Of a stretch of DNA of 64,000 nucleotides, positions 41,286-54,371 are shown one piece after another. The DNA comes from Dirofilaria immitis (Eukaryota > Nematoda > Chromadorea > Rhabditida > Onchocercidae): contig JAKNDB010000107.1 of the NCBI GenBank assembly GCA_024305405.1, positions 2,418,001-2,482,000 on the forward strand. Reading direction: 5' to 3'. The position numbers were made by a program, and so were the translations under genes. A model generated the notes under the pieces. The model saw nothing but the letters and a program-made list of their open reading frames with translations. It ran no database searches and was not told the DNA's origin. Position 1 is the first letter of the stretch, and the number at the start of each line of letters is the position of its first letter.

Positions 41286-41396
41286 TTATTTTTATGATTT
41301 TTTTTTCTCATTAAATTTATTATTGTTCTTTAAAGTTTTTTATCGATATGAATTATATCGATAAAAAAACTATAACTACCAAATACCGCATCAATG

Positions 41397-41430
<34 letters not shown>

Positions 41431-43241
41431 ATGCACTTAATTACTCGACTTTTTAATGATGACTATTTGTAGGAAATAGTAAAATATTATAAATTGTAGG
41501 AGCAATGTACTTTTGTTTATTTCAAATATTTTTTAAACGATCTATAAGACCGACTAATACTGTAAATACACACACATATACACATACACACATACATACA
41601 TACATACACACACAATACAAATAAATAATAGTAATACAAAATTTTTCAAATGTCTAGGTTGAGAATTATGTTATCAAAAGTGGTCGTCTAATTTAAGCTA
41701 AGCTTTAGTTTTTGATTTATAATTCATTTTACATTTGATAATATTAATTACTGACTATACAAATATTAATGTTTATCTAATGTGCCATTTTAATTAATTT
41801 ATTTTTTATCTATTATTTACACACATTTCATTTATGTTTAGAATAAACTACTAATGTAGATGTATTATCGATTTTTGATTTTAGTAAAACTTCAAAATGA
41901 ATGATAAAATTCCATTATGAAATTACTGATAATAGTTAATTATTTTTTATCAGCAGATATTCATATATTGAAACGTTCTTTTGATAATAAATAAACTGAT
42001 CCAATTAGGTGTCATGTAATCGTGTAATTTGATTTACTTTAAAGATTCTTCTAATTCTATTCGTTAGTAAACACAAGGATTATTTCTATAATTTAATATA
42101 ATTATAAAATGAGATAATTGTTGAAAGATAGAAATTTTAAAGGAGTATTGATTATTTGAATTGAAATTTGAATTTTATGGAATTCATTCATTCTTCCATT
42201 CATCGATACATTCTTCCATTCATCGATTCATTTATCGATTCATTCATTCATTCATTCCATTCATTCATCGATTCATTCATTCATTCCATTCATTCATCGA
42301 TTCATTCATTCGTTCATTCATTCATTCATCGATTCATTCATTCATTCATTCATTCATCGATTCATTCATTCCATTCATCGATTCGTTTATTCACCCGTCC
42401 GTTTTTCATTTATTGAAAATCAGATGGTCTTAGCCAGACCAGAATATTTAGTTTAAAGTTCGTTTAGTTTTCCTTCCACAGATATTACCAGAATTCCCGT
42501 CCCGCTCCATCTCGTATATCTCTCTTTCTTTCCTTTCTCTTCTCATATTCCTGTCATTATTATTCCTTTCCTCCTCCTCCTTCTCCTCTTCTTCCTCATC
42601 TTTTTCATTCTTTGGCAGCTGTTCAAATTATGCTTCATTTTTAAATGCTTCATCAACTATTACTATTTGCATTCATTTTTCTCTAATGATCTTTCTATCT
42701 CCCCTTCTCTATTTTCTTCGTTTCTTTCTTTCCACTCTTTTTCTTCCTCCTCTCTCATATACCGTTCATTTTCATTAATCTGTAATTTTGTTGAGGAAAA
42801 AAAATATATTTTTTGACATTATTATCGCAATTACCATAATTATCATTATTAAAACTACTGTACTTGTTTTCAGTGATCGTTAGATTACGATAAATATCGT
42901 ATCATTATTATTAAATTTGTAAAGCATATTACAGATTAATATGTTTATTATTCGAGTATTAAATTGAAGAATTAATTCTTTAGTCAGGTGTTTTTCTAAC
43001 ATATTTTAAATGATAATAGTTAACGAAGATGAAGTAAACAAACAAAGATACGTAAAAAGATTATTTACTTACTTTGCATCATTCTTATACGATCATTCCA
43101 TCGATCGATCGATCGATCATATGTTAACCAAACATTAAAATAATTTTTAGTACTTAATAAGTAGTAGTAGTACATAGATTATTATTATTCATTTTGTTAA
43201 ATCACTCAAACATTATTATTATTCTTTATTATTATTATTAC

Positions 43242-43337
<96 letters not shown>

Positions 43338-46300
43338 TATTATTATTATGATTGTTAATTATTGTGATTATTAAGAAAAAGATTAAATTTAGGAATAATT
43401 ATCAAAAATTTTTCCTATCAAAAATTATAATACATAATATATATATATATTTCTTGCATTTGTTTACATCGTGCACGCAGCAAACAATTCTTGCAAACAT
43501 TGCACAGCTGTTTTTTTTTTTTTGTGAATTCACAATTTGATTTATTTATGCCATTTTCTCGATGGTTTACGGTATAAAATTACTTTCGATTTGTTTTGCA
43601 AATATTTTGATTATTTATGAAATTAACTGTAATTAAAAATACCGTAATCATTTGAAATTATTGCCTAAATTGAATGAATAATTATTCCTATAGGTTATGG
43701 TATTTGAGTTATTATCTTTCTTTTTCATTACCTAATTTTTGAATTAATTAATTAGATTAGATGTACGTAGAAAGCTAATTAAAATTTTAAATTACAAAAA
43801 AAAAATTTATTGGCAAATTTTTTTATATTTAAAAAAAAAAAAAAATAAGCCAGACTTTGTCGGTTTTTTTCAAAAGACTAACCAGCGAAGAATAGTAAAA
43901 AGGGCAAAGCTTGGCTAAACTGTTTAATCCATTCATAGGAGCTTGGCCATTTATTCTACTCTCCGCATAATCAATATATGGATTTTTTCTCTTTTTTTTT
44001 TATCATATCTACTTTTTTTCACTCTTGTTTCTTATGAAATCATTTTTCGTCTTTTTCTTTTTTCTTCTTCCTGAAAATTCCTTACTTCTGTCTTGCTTTG
44101 TCCTCCCGCTCCCCGCTCCCCTGAACTTCTATCCATCATTGCTTTATCATTTACGTTCATTAGTAACTGTTCATGTGTGTGTATGTTTGTGTCTGTGTGT
44201 ATGTGTGTATGTGTCTGTACTTTGTATTTATATATTATGCCTGGCTAGATTATTTCTGTACTATTCTATTTTTGCTTTTTTATTATCATTATCATTGTTA
44301 TTATCATTATTATTATCATGTTTATCTGATATGAATAGTGCAAGGCAATGAATTACAAAAATATTTGCATTTTTTTTTATGTGTTTTCTCTTTTTTGAAT
44401 ATAAATAATTTAGAATTTATTGTTCAAAGTTTAAAAATATAGCAAAAAAGGCGAAAAGTTTAATTATTTACTAATATTTTTAATTTAAAATTGCCAAAAG
44501 AAGAAATCTTTTCTTTTTCATTTTATTTTATTTGAAATTTTTCTTCAAATTACAATGATATCAGTGTAATATGAAACTATTCATTATGATATGATAAAAG
44601 ATATTAGATTATGATAAGATAAAATGATATCAATAATGAGAGTTAAATATTGAATTTATCCTATCAATATAAGTATTAATAATAGTAATTTGTAATAAAA
44701 AATATTTGAACCTTTTTTTTTATACTTATCAGATTAGACATTATTATTCCTTTTTTTGTTCCTTTTTTTGTTCCTTTTTTTTTTTTCATTTTAATTATCT
44801 ATCAATTAACCTATACAGCTGTTCCGTTTAATGATTAATATTATAGTAAAATAAAGAGAGAATATTTGATATGAATTGAACCGTTCCCTTCTATCAATCA
44901 GTTGATATTCTAATTTACCGTATACTAACTATTCAAGGTCATTCATTATCATTGCAAAGTTTAATTAAAATAAACTATTCTAAGAATTTATCATATTTTA
45001 CAATGTTAATTTTTTCCTTCTTTAATTCATGATATATACTTTTTAAACTTTTTTTTATCATTTAAAAAAGATAAAATTATTTGATAGAAATTAAATTATT
45101 AATCAACAAAATTATGTATAAAATTTATTACATCGATAGCACAGATAAATTTTTTAATTCAAATTAAAATTTCTGATATTTCCGTAAAAATTATTAAACT
45201 AAAAGGAATATAAATAATAGTTTTGTTGATGTTTTAATAAGTATATGGGATATTCATAAAGGACATATAATAATAATATATAAATTGTAAATATTAAAAT
45301 ATATTTTTATTCATTTCAAATATATAATTTTGAGAAAAAATTATTATCAAATATTTTGCATAACACTGTCTATTTAATATAATTATAAATTTTTTAATTA
45401 ATTTCAATTTCAATTCAATTTTGAAATGAAAAGAGACAAGCAACGAAGTATGAAAGTAATATATAGATAGGTATGACTTTTATATTAATTAATCTATTTA
45501 AGAGATTTTAATATTTATCATTGCAAGTATTCTTGATATTATTCTTATCATGAATATCCCTAAGTTGATATTATTCTTATAATCAATATTCCCTTAAATT
45601 AAATTTCCTTCATTTTCATCCATAATTAACTATCATTCTTTTATATTTTATATCCTTTAAATTTGATTATTTTCAAATGCTATTAAACATTCTTCAAACT
45701 TTTTCCCATTATTACTATTTTTATTTGTACCAATAATTGCTATATTAAATATAAATATTTCATTATTGATTAGGAAAATATATTATGGTTCATTTTATTA
45801 TAATTAAAAAGATCATTTTGTAAACTTAAAGGTATCGTTCGATTTTCTAAAACATTCAAAAAATATTTTTATTAAAATTTAACTCAAAGATATATTTTTA
45901 TTTATGATTTGATTTATATTATTTCATAGATTTTGTTCTCATTTCAACGAATAATAAAAATAATAGAATATCATTGAAATAAGTTATGGGAATTTTTGAA
46001 ATTTCAAATTCATCGAGAATTTCTCGTCAATTTTCTGCTATCGTTTGGAATTTCAATAAGGAATAATGTTCTCTCTCTTTTTTTTGTATCGTTTCTGTTC
46101 GTAAAATAAACAGTCTAAACAAGTTTTAAAATGGAAGTTAGAAAAATTAAGAGAGAAAAGTTCTTTTTTTTGTTTGCAATTTATTTCTATATAATTTTTC
46201 TAAGAGGAAGAAAGAGATGGAAGGTTAGTAATATTGATTAAAACTTGATATGTAAGGTTGCAATTTAAAAATGGCAATATTTCATCATTTATTTTTCTGA

Positions 46301-49300
46301 GCTTAATAATACGTATTTTTTTATTTTTTATTTTTTTTTGCTAATTGCTATTATAAATCGATCTATGCATTCAGTCAAATTCATCAATAGATGTCTTAAT
46401 CGAATCTTCTCAGATAATCCCGATAAATTATTTTATAATGATATGTTATCAAAAAATGATATGCTAACAAATATTTGCTTGAAGAAAAAAAAATTTATTT
46501 CTTGTTATAAAATATAACATTGTGTGAGGGAAAGTTTATTTTTATACAAGAATTTATCATGTAGTACTTTTTGAAATGAGTATTTTAATAAAAATATGAT
46601 ATGCCATATTTTAATGTTATTTTTAATTTAGGAAGGAATTGAAACCTTCATTGAAGAAAACTCTTCATTTCATCTTACTGATATTTTGATGATTTATCAT
46701 TTCTTAACAATCATTCCGACCGATCATTCTTTTTCTTCATTTCATATTTAACAAATATTTACTTATCACTACTTTACTCTTCATCCTATATCAGTGATCT
46801 AAATGTAAAATTAGGCTACTGTAGAAATGAAGAAATTAATTAGTAGAAAAAAGAAAAAAAACGAATGGAGCGAAATAATTCAATCCTACATTTTTCTTGT
46901 TTTTCTTGAAAATATCAACTGATCTTCTCATTCGTCTTTCTCCATTCATTAGTTCAACTATTTCAATATTTTCTATTTCTCTTCTCTCTAACTCATTTTC
47001 TGTTGATTTGTTTAAAAAAAATATTTTGAAAATAAGCTTCTCTTCAAAAATATATTCCAAATTGAAGTAAACAAAAGTACATTGTGGTAAAAGATAAAGT
47101 TATCAGGCATAATCTTTGTACTCATTCTACGTTATCAACAGTAACTACTGATGCTATAGCATGTAATTCTTGTTATGAAATTAAATCGATGATCGTTAAT
47201 TACAGTAAACGAACGAATCACTTATATTATGATATGATAAAAAAAAAAAAACCTCTTAATTGACTGATTATTCATGAAGTCAAAAAGTCGTCAACAAGCG
47301 AGACGAAAATATTTTCATTCGAAAAGATAATAATGATGAAATTTTTATCATTATCATATCATTGTTTAATTTTAAACAAACATTTACATTCGAGACATAA
47401 TGCTAGTTAGATAGATATATAATAATGTTCTTTCAAGTATTCTTCGAAAACAAATTTCTTTTTATAAATTATCAATCAGTTTAATTTGGATTGAATAATA
47501 ATAATAATGTCTAGTATTACGTATGTTAAATTGTTAGTTTAATTTAAATAATATTAATTAAATTATAAATTAATTTAATTTGAAATGAATAATAGTAATG
47601 TCTTGGAATAATTTTAATTATTCATTTTCTTCTCATATATTCGTTGAAAATTTAAATAAGCTTTTAAAAGATTTCTTCAATAATTATAAAAAGAAATTTG
47701 TTTTAAGAAGCAACTAATCACCATTTATTACATATCGTAAATGTATTTCACATTCTATTGAATTTATATTTCCAATTAACTTTTCGAGATTTGGTCTTGA
47801 TAAGCCAGTAGATTTTAGTTATCATATATATCTAGCAACTATTACATTTTAATTAGCATAGTATCTATAAGTCAATTCCATTCATCCATCAGTGTATAAT
47901 CATTAATTTTATATTTATTTATAAAATTTCCATCTTTCATATTTGCTTACTCTTTCTAAATTTCATTTGAAATTTGAAATACAAATCTCAGTAGATATTT
48001 AAATGTATTTAATATTTTTTAAAATTATTATTTCGAAAAAGGAACAAAAGGTAATTATAATTTTATCATTTGATAAAAATTATGAAATCAGGCTTAGTTT
48101 GATAATAAGTTAAGAATAGGCAGTTTGATAACAAGATAAGTAAAGTTCTATCATAAGAAGGAATCGATATTTGATATTGAAATGTGTATGTTCGAAAAGA
48201 TAAATTTAAACCTTCCAAATGTTATCTTTTATTTTATTATATTAACATCTAAAACAATAAGAAGAAGTATCGGATTTTTGAAATTTCGAAACTTATTGTT
48301 TTATTAATTTGATCATTGCAAAATATTTATTCATGCAATTTAATTTGTAATTAACTTTTGTTATCAGCTGTTTAATTTTTGTTTCATTCATTTTTCTCGA
48401 CAAACATTTCGGATACATACTATTCATATATGACCTTTGATATGTTCTTTACAAAGTTTCATCACTTTACCTTTAACTTTTCAGTTATTTTATTTTTGTA
48501 AAAAAAAAGTGAAAACAGAAATTTATTCATTTGCATATAAGTCTAAGAGAATAATGAATAATTCAATTATAATTTTCTACCCTTCTTTTTCTTTTTCATA
48601 TATATCACAGCGATAAAATTATTAAACAATGTAAAGCTTGAAATAATGAACTTATCACTTAATTTTTTCATTTCATTTACATATGATTAGTATTAAATTA
48701 AATAATCAATAAATAAATTAATAGCAAAAGAAAAGAAATTTTATTGGACAGGAAAAAACTTTCAACTTTAATAATTAAAATATAGTGACACACATATGTC
48801 ATTTCCAGAATTATTATTTATCGTCTTAGAATCAAATTGATTCATTTCTTTTTATTCCTTTTTTTTACTTTAGCTCATTTTAATATTTCATATCTTAAAA
48901 TTAAATCAGTTCATTTCTTTTTATTCCTTTAGCTCATTTTAAATAATTAAATTTCATCAAAAAGAAAGGCAAAAATGAATGATAAAATAAGAATATCATT
49001 GCTAACTTATTATCGTCGTATACATTTGTTGATAATTTCAAATATTTCCATTTTCTTTTCATTTAACAATTTGGAAATTACAATTTTAAACTAAAATAAA
49101 AATGAGAAACAATGAGAGAGAGAGAGAGGGGAGAGAGAATGAGAGAGTGAGTGAGAGAAAAGGCAAATGTATCAAGAGTTTTTGAATTACTTTTTTTAAA
49201 AATTTCGATTAAATTATAAAATTTAGTGGAAATTTTGATCAAATGCCTAAATGTCTTTCGTTCGTTTTTATCAAATTTTTTAGGTAATAAATATATTGTT

Positions 49301-50226
49301 TAGATGGGAAAATTGAAGGACACAAAAGGAGAGAGAGAGAGAGGGAGAGGAAGAGAGACAGATACAGAGAGTATTAGTTCTACCTTTTATTTCCTGATCC
49401 TTTCTTCTCTTCTCTCTCTTTCTTTTTCATGATTTGTTATCATTTATTACTAATGCTCTTTCTCTCGTATTGAATTTATTGAGACCTGTTTAGGTGTTGC
49501 TGCGTTCATTCCGTTCATTTTGATGCAATTTATTGTAGTAAAATAAATGATCGAAAGCAATGATCGGAGCTAATCTCTCCATCCATCTATCCATCCGTCT
49601 ATTCATTCATTCATTCATTCATTCATCTTTCTATTCTTTCCTTCTTTCTTTTCTTTCATTCATCTTCAATTTCTTCTTTTTCTCCTCCTCTCCTCTTCAT
49701 TTTCCCTTTTCTCTTTTTCTTCTTCTTTTCCTCTTTCTTTCTCCTCACTCCATTTCTATCACAATTGTTGCTTTTCTTTTCTTTCCCACAAGTTATAATC
49801 AAATCGAACAGTGTTTCATCTCATCTTTGTTCATTTCAAACGCATAGGAGAGAGAGGTAGAGGAAGAGAAAGAGAGGAAGGGAAATAGAGAGAGAGAGAG
49901 AGAGAGAGGGAGTATGTCTCTGTTCAACATACATTTTTGATATATTTAGTTAAAAAGAAGAATGAAGGACCAGTTTCTTTCTTTTTTGCTTTTTTTTTTT
50001 TTTGGAAAGGACACTTTAACTATACGTTGAGCTCTCACTCTCTCTCTCTCCATTTCTCTTTCTCTATCTTTCTCTTCTAATCGCTCTTTCACTCTTATGT
50101 TATTTTTCTATAATTGAAACACTTTCATTCTCCTACTTTACTATACTCTTTTCTTTATTTAAGATCTTTTATGACCAAACATCGTTCTTAATTCATACTG
50201 TTCCAAAAGAAGAAAGAAAGGGGAAG

Positions 50227-50265
<39 letters not shown>

Positions 50266-50532
50266 AAGAAAAGATTGGTGGATTAATTCATAGAAAGCCC
50301 ATTCATTTTACCTTTTTATAGTTAACAACACATTTTTTTTTGTCTTCTTTTATTTAAAAGTTTAAATTAAATTATTTTAATTTAAATTTTATTAAACTTT
50401 CATATAATTCTTTTTGATATTTTTAATAACAAAAATATTTTTAAATCCTATTTTTTTCATCAAATATTATCAGAAATTTATTATATAAATGTATAATATG
50501 TATGTGTATGTATGTATGTGTATGTATATATT

Positions 50533-50567
<35 letters not shown>

Positions 50568-52205
50568 ATGTATATGCATGCATGTGTATGCATGTATATG
50601 TTGTGTTATATATGGGAAATAATTAACTCATTCATTTATTATATTTGAATGAATGAAAGAATAGAATAGAATTAATAATCGGAAAAATATATTTTTTATT
50701 AATAATATATGGTATAGATTAATGATTAATCTATATTATTGGTATAATGAAGAAAAAAATTAAATAAAACTTTTCATTTATATTCAATTTTTTATGCAAA
50801 CTTTCATGTGAACTAATTAATTATTTATCATATATATGCTTATATTTCTATTAGGGTTTTTTTTCTTTTTCTTTCTTATATTATTTTTATATTAACAATG
50901 TTTTATGTGCGTGTGTTAAATGCGAATTCGCTTTGTTGTATATTAGTTGTAGCGATGTAGCGATGTAACGATGTAGTAATGTAATCATTTTAATATATTC
51001 CTTTTTTTTCCTTTTTTGCAACGTACTGCAGGCATTGTAGCAAAAGGTAAAAAGCAAGCAAGCAAGCAAGCACGCAAGCAAGCAAGCAAGCAAGACGAGA
51101 GCAACTAATCATTGCTTCTATATATTTATTGCTTAACTTTTTACAGCGAAAAAAAAGATTGGATAATGATGGATTATGATAGGTAAAGAGGTGTATGAGA
51201 ATATTGCTGCTGAATGATTTTATGCCGTAAAGAAGAAACTGCTGCTGGATAAGAAGAGATAATCAGCTAATTACCGTTTTGCCTTGATCAGATTTACGGG
51301 TCAACTAGATGATTCATTGAAAAGGTCATAATTAATAAGTAAATCCTACAACAACAACAACAACAACAACAATAACTATTATTACTACTACTACTACTGC
51401 GACTACTACTGCGACTACTATTAGTACTGCTACTAGTATTGCTTGCATATATAATATATAAAAGAAACATACTTGTATCAATCAACAAGATACTCTCGTA
51501 CTGTTTTGTTGAATTGGATGGCTGATATGAACAGTTTATTATCATCGATGTCATCATCGTCATCTTCATCATCCTCATCACAGCAGCAGCGGCAGCAGCA
51601 GCAGCAGCAGCAGCAGCAGCGGCAGCAGCGGAAGCAGTATCAGCAGCATCACAGGATAATTATATGCAGTGGAACATCTTCAAACTTTATGCTAAGGTAT
51701 CTTTCCATTTATTATCCCACATTCATCCATCCATTCATCCATAAATTCGACAATTAGCCATAAATTTTTTTCTTTTTTCCCTCTCTTCTTCTCTCTCTTC
51801 TCTCTCTACCTTTCTTTCTCCCTTTCTTTTCCCTTCATCTTTTTCTCTATTCTTTTTCCATTTATTCTTATATTAAACTTTACTATTCCTATTGCAATGT
51901 AATAAGAAACAGTAATTGTTATATTATTGTATAAGAATATTTGATTTGATTGATCCAATTGCATGCTTGCATTTGATCCAATTGCATGCTTGCATTTGAT
52001 CCAGTTGCATGCTTGCATTTGATCCAATTGCATGCTTGCATTTGATTGAACTGCATGCCTGCATGCAAAGAAAAATTGCTTTTTTGTCAATTTTTTGCAT
52101 GAGAACTTTCTCATAAAAAACATCTCATACCTTTTTTTTTTTTTTAGATTAAGCAATTTAGGTTAATACACTTAATGCTCATGTGTTTGCGTATATATTT
52201 ATGTG

Positions 52206-52238
<33 letters not shown>

Positions 52239-52811
52239 AATTTAGTAAAATAGTAAAAGAATTGTTTCAAATAACTTGTCTACTTGTAACCTTTACTTTT
52301 TTTAACGAAATCATTTAAACAGTATATATGCTTTAGCATAGCATATGCAAAAAGCAGCGTTAAGTTTAACGTAACCGTAATAATACATACATACGTACGT
52401 CTATATTATATATATATATATGTGTGTGTGTGTGTATGTGTGTGTGTGTTTGTATGTGTATGTGTGTGTATGTGTATGTATATATATATATATGAATGTA
52501 TGAATGTGTATTGTATGCTATGTAAATAATAATCGTTGTCGGATATGTGATATGAAATTAAAAAAATATAAAATTTTGGTTCTTCCATTTTTAATAAATT
52601 TCTTTTCATATTTTTTTCAACTTATCCAATTCATTATTTCTTTCTATTCTATCATTATTATCATCATTATCATTATCATTATTATTTATTATTATCATTT
52701 ATCATTTATTACTATTACTATTATTATTATTACTGTCGTTCCTACTTATCGGTATTACTATCATCATTATCGTCATCATTATTATTTATCATTATCACCA
52801 CTTATTATTTA

Positions 52812-52869
<58 letters not shown>

Positions 52870-53215
52870 TGTCATTCCTACTTATCGATATCATTATCAT
52901 TATTATCATTATTGCCATTATTAGTAAAAATGATTTTAGAAGAAATTTGTAGAAGGCATAAAAGAAAGCAGTAGAAGTTTCGGATAGATGTAAACATTTA
53001 GCTTTATCACATATATTTCTTAATTTCAACTGTTCTATTCTTTTCTTTTGTTCCTATTTCATCTTGTTCATTCTCATAACTTACTTATAGCACACATACA
53101 CACATACTTACACATATACACATACACATACACACACAGACACATACATATATACATGTATATACGAACATTTTATTGCAATTTTTTTCTTCTCACAGAC
53201 ACACATACACAACAC

Positions 53216-53250
<35 letters not shown>

Positions 53251-54273
53251 CTATGGATACGACTTACACAACACATAAATGTTTTATATATGTATGTATG
53301 TGTATGTGTATTTGTATGTATGTCTATCTATATGTATGTGTATGTATGTATGTATGTATGTATGTCTGCATGTTTAAATGTTCAAAATCAACTCTTCACA
53401 TCAACATCTATAAATGTAATGATGAAAATTCAATGTTCATTTTGTGTGATATATTTGTTGTATATGAGTAGTGTCTTTTTGTATTAGATTAAATTCTTCA
53501 ATTATTGAAGGATTCAGAATGTTAAAAAGGATTCTGAATCTATCAAGGTAGAATGAAAAATTAGAATTGAGAAGGATTAATGAGATTTATCGTATTTATT
53601 TTCATATATTTAAATTATCAATTGAATTATGAATGAATTATTCGTTTTAATATTGTTGTTTGTTTGTTCTAAAAATTTTCATCTCTACTCGAATGATTTT
53701 TAAAATTTCGAATTTAATTATTATAAAATTATGTCCAAATATTTGATTTTAAAAAGTTATTTCTACTAATCTCGATCTCGAAATATTTTCTAAAATTTGC
53801 TATCTAATCAAATAAATCTGTTTCATTTGTCTTTTCATAAAAGAAATTATGCATATTTATATCATCACTAATTGACTTATCATTCATTCTTCAAATTATT
53901 TCTTATCAAAAATAATTGACAAAATTATTTTTAATGTGTGTTAATAATTAATAAATGAAGATGAACCAAATGTTTTTTTCATAAATTTTGCGTAAAAAAA
54001 AGAATCGTTGAAACGAAGTGAAGTGAAGTGAAGTGAAGTGTGAAGTGAAATAAAAGTAAAGTGAAGTGAAGTGTGAAATGAAATGAAGTAAAGTTTTAGA
54101 ATAGATTGTATCAGAAATAGTTATAATTGATATCAAATAACAAATGAAAAAAGGTGAAAAGAAATTATTTGATCCTTTAATATATTGCAAGTTATTACTA
54201 CTGTGATCCTACAAATTCAATAATCTTTCTCTAAACTAATTACTATTACTATTATTATTATTATTATTAATAC

Positions 54274-54316
<43 letters not shown>

Positions 54317-54334
54317 TATTATTACTATTTATTA

Positions 54335-54371
<37 letters not shown>

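Noticed and set aside
41290..42150. 5.8S rRNA or 28S downstream of the 18S relic
   Set aside because: No 5.8S core sequence is visible; the region turns into AT-rich and CA-repeat DNA.
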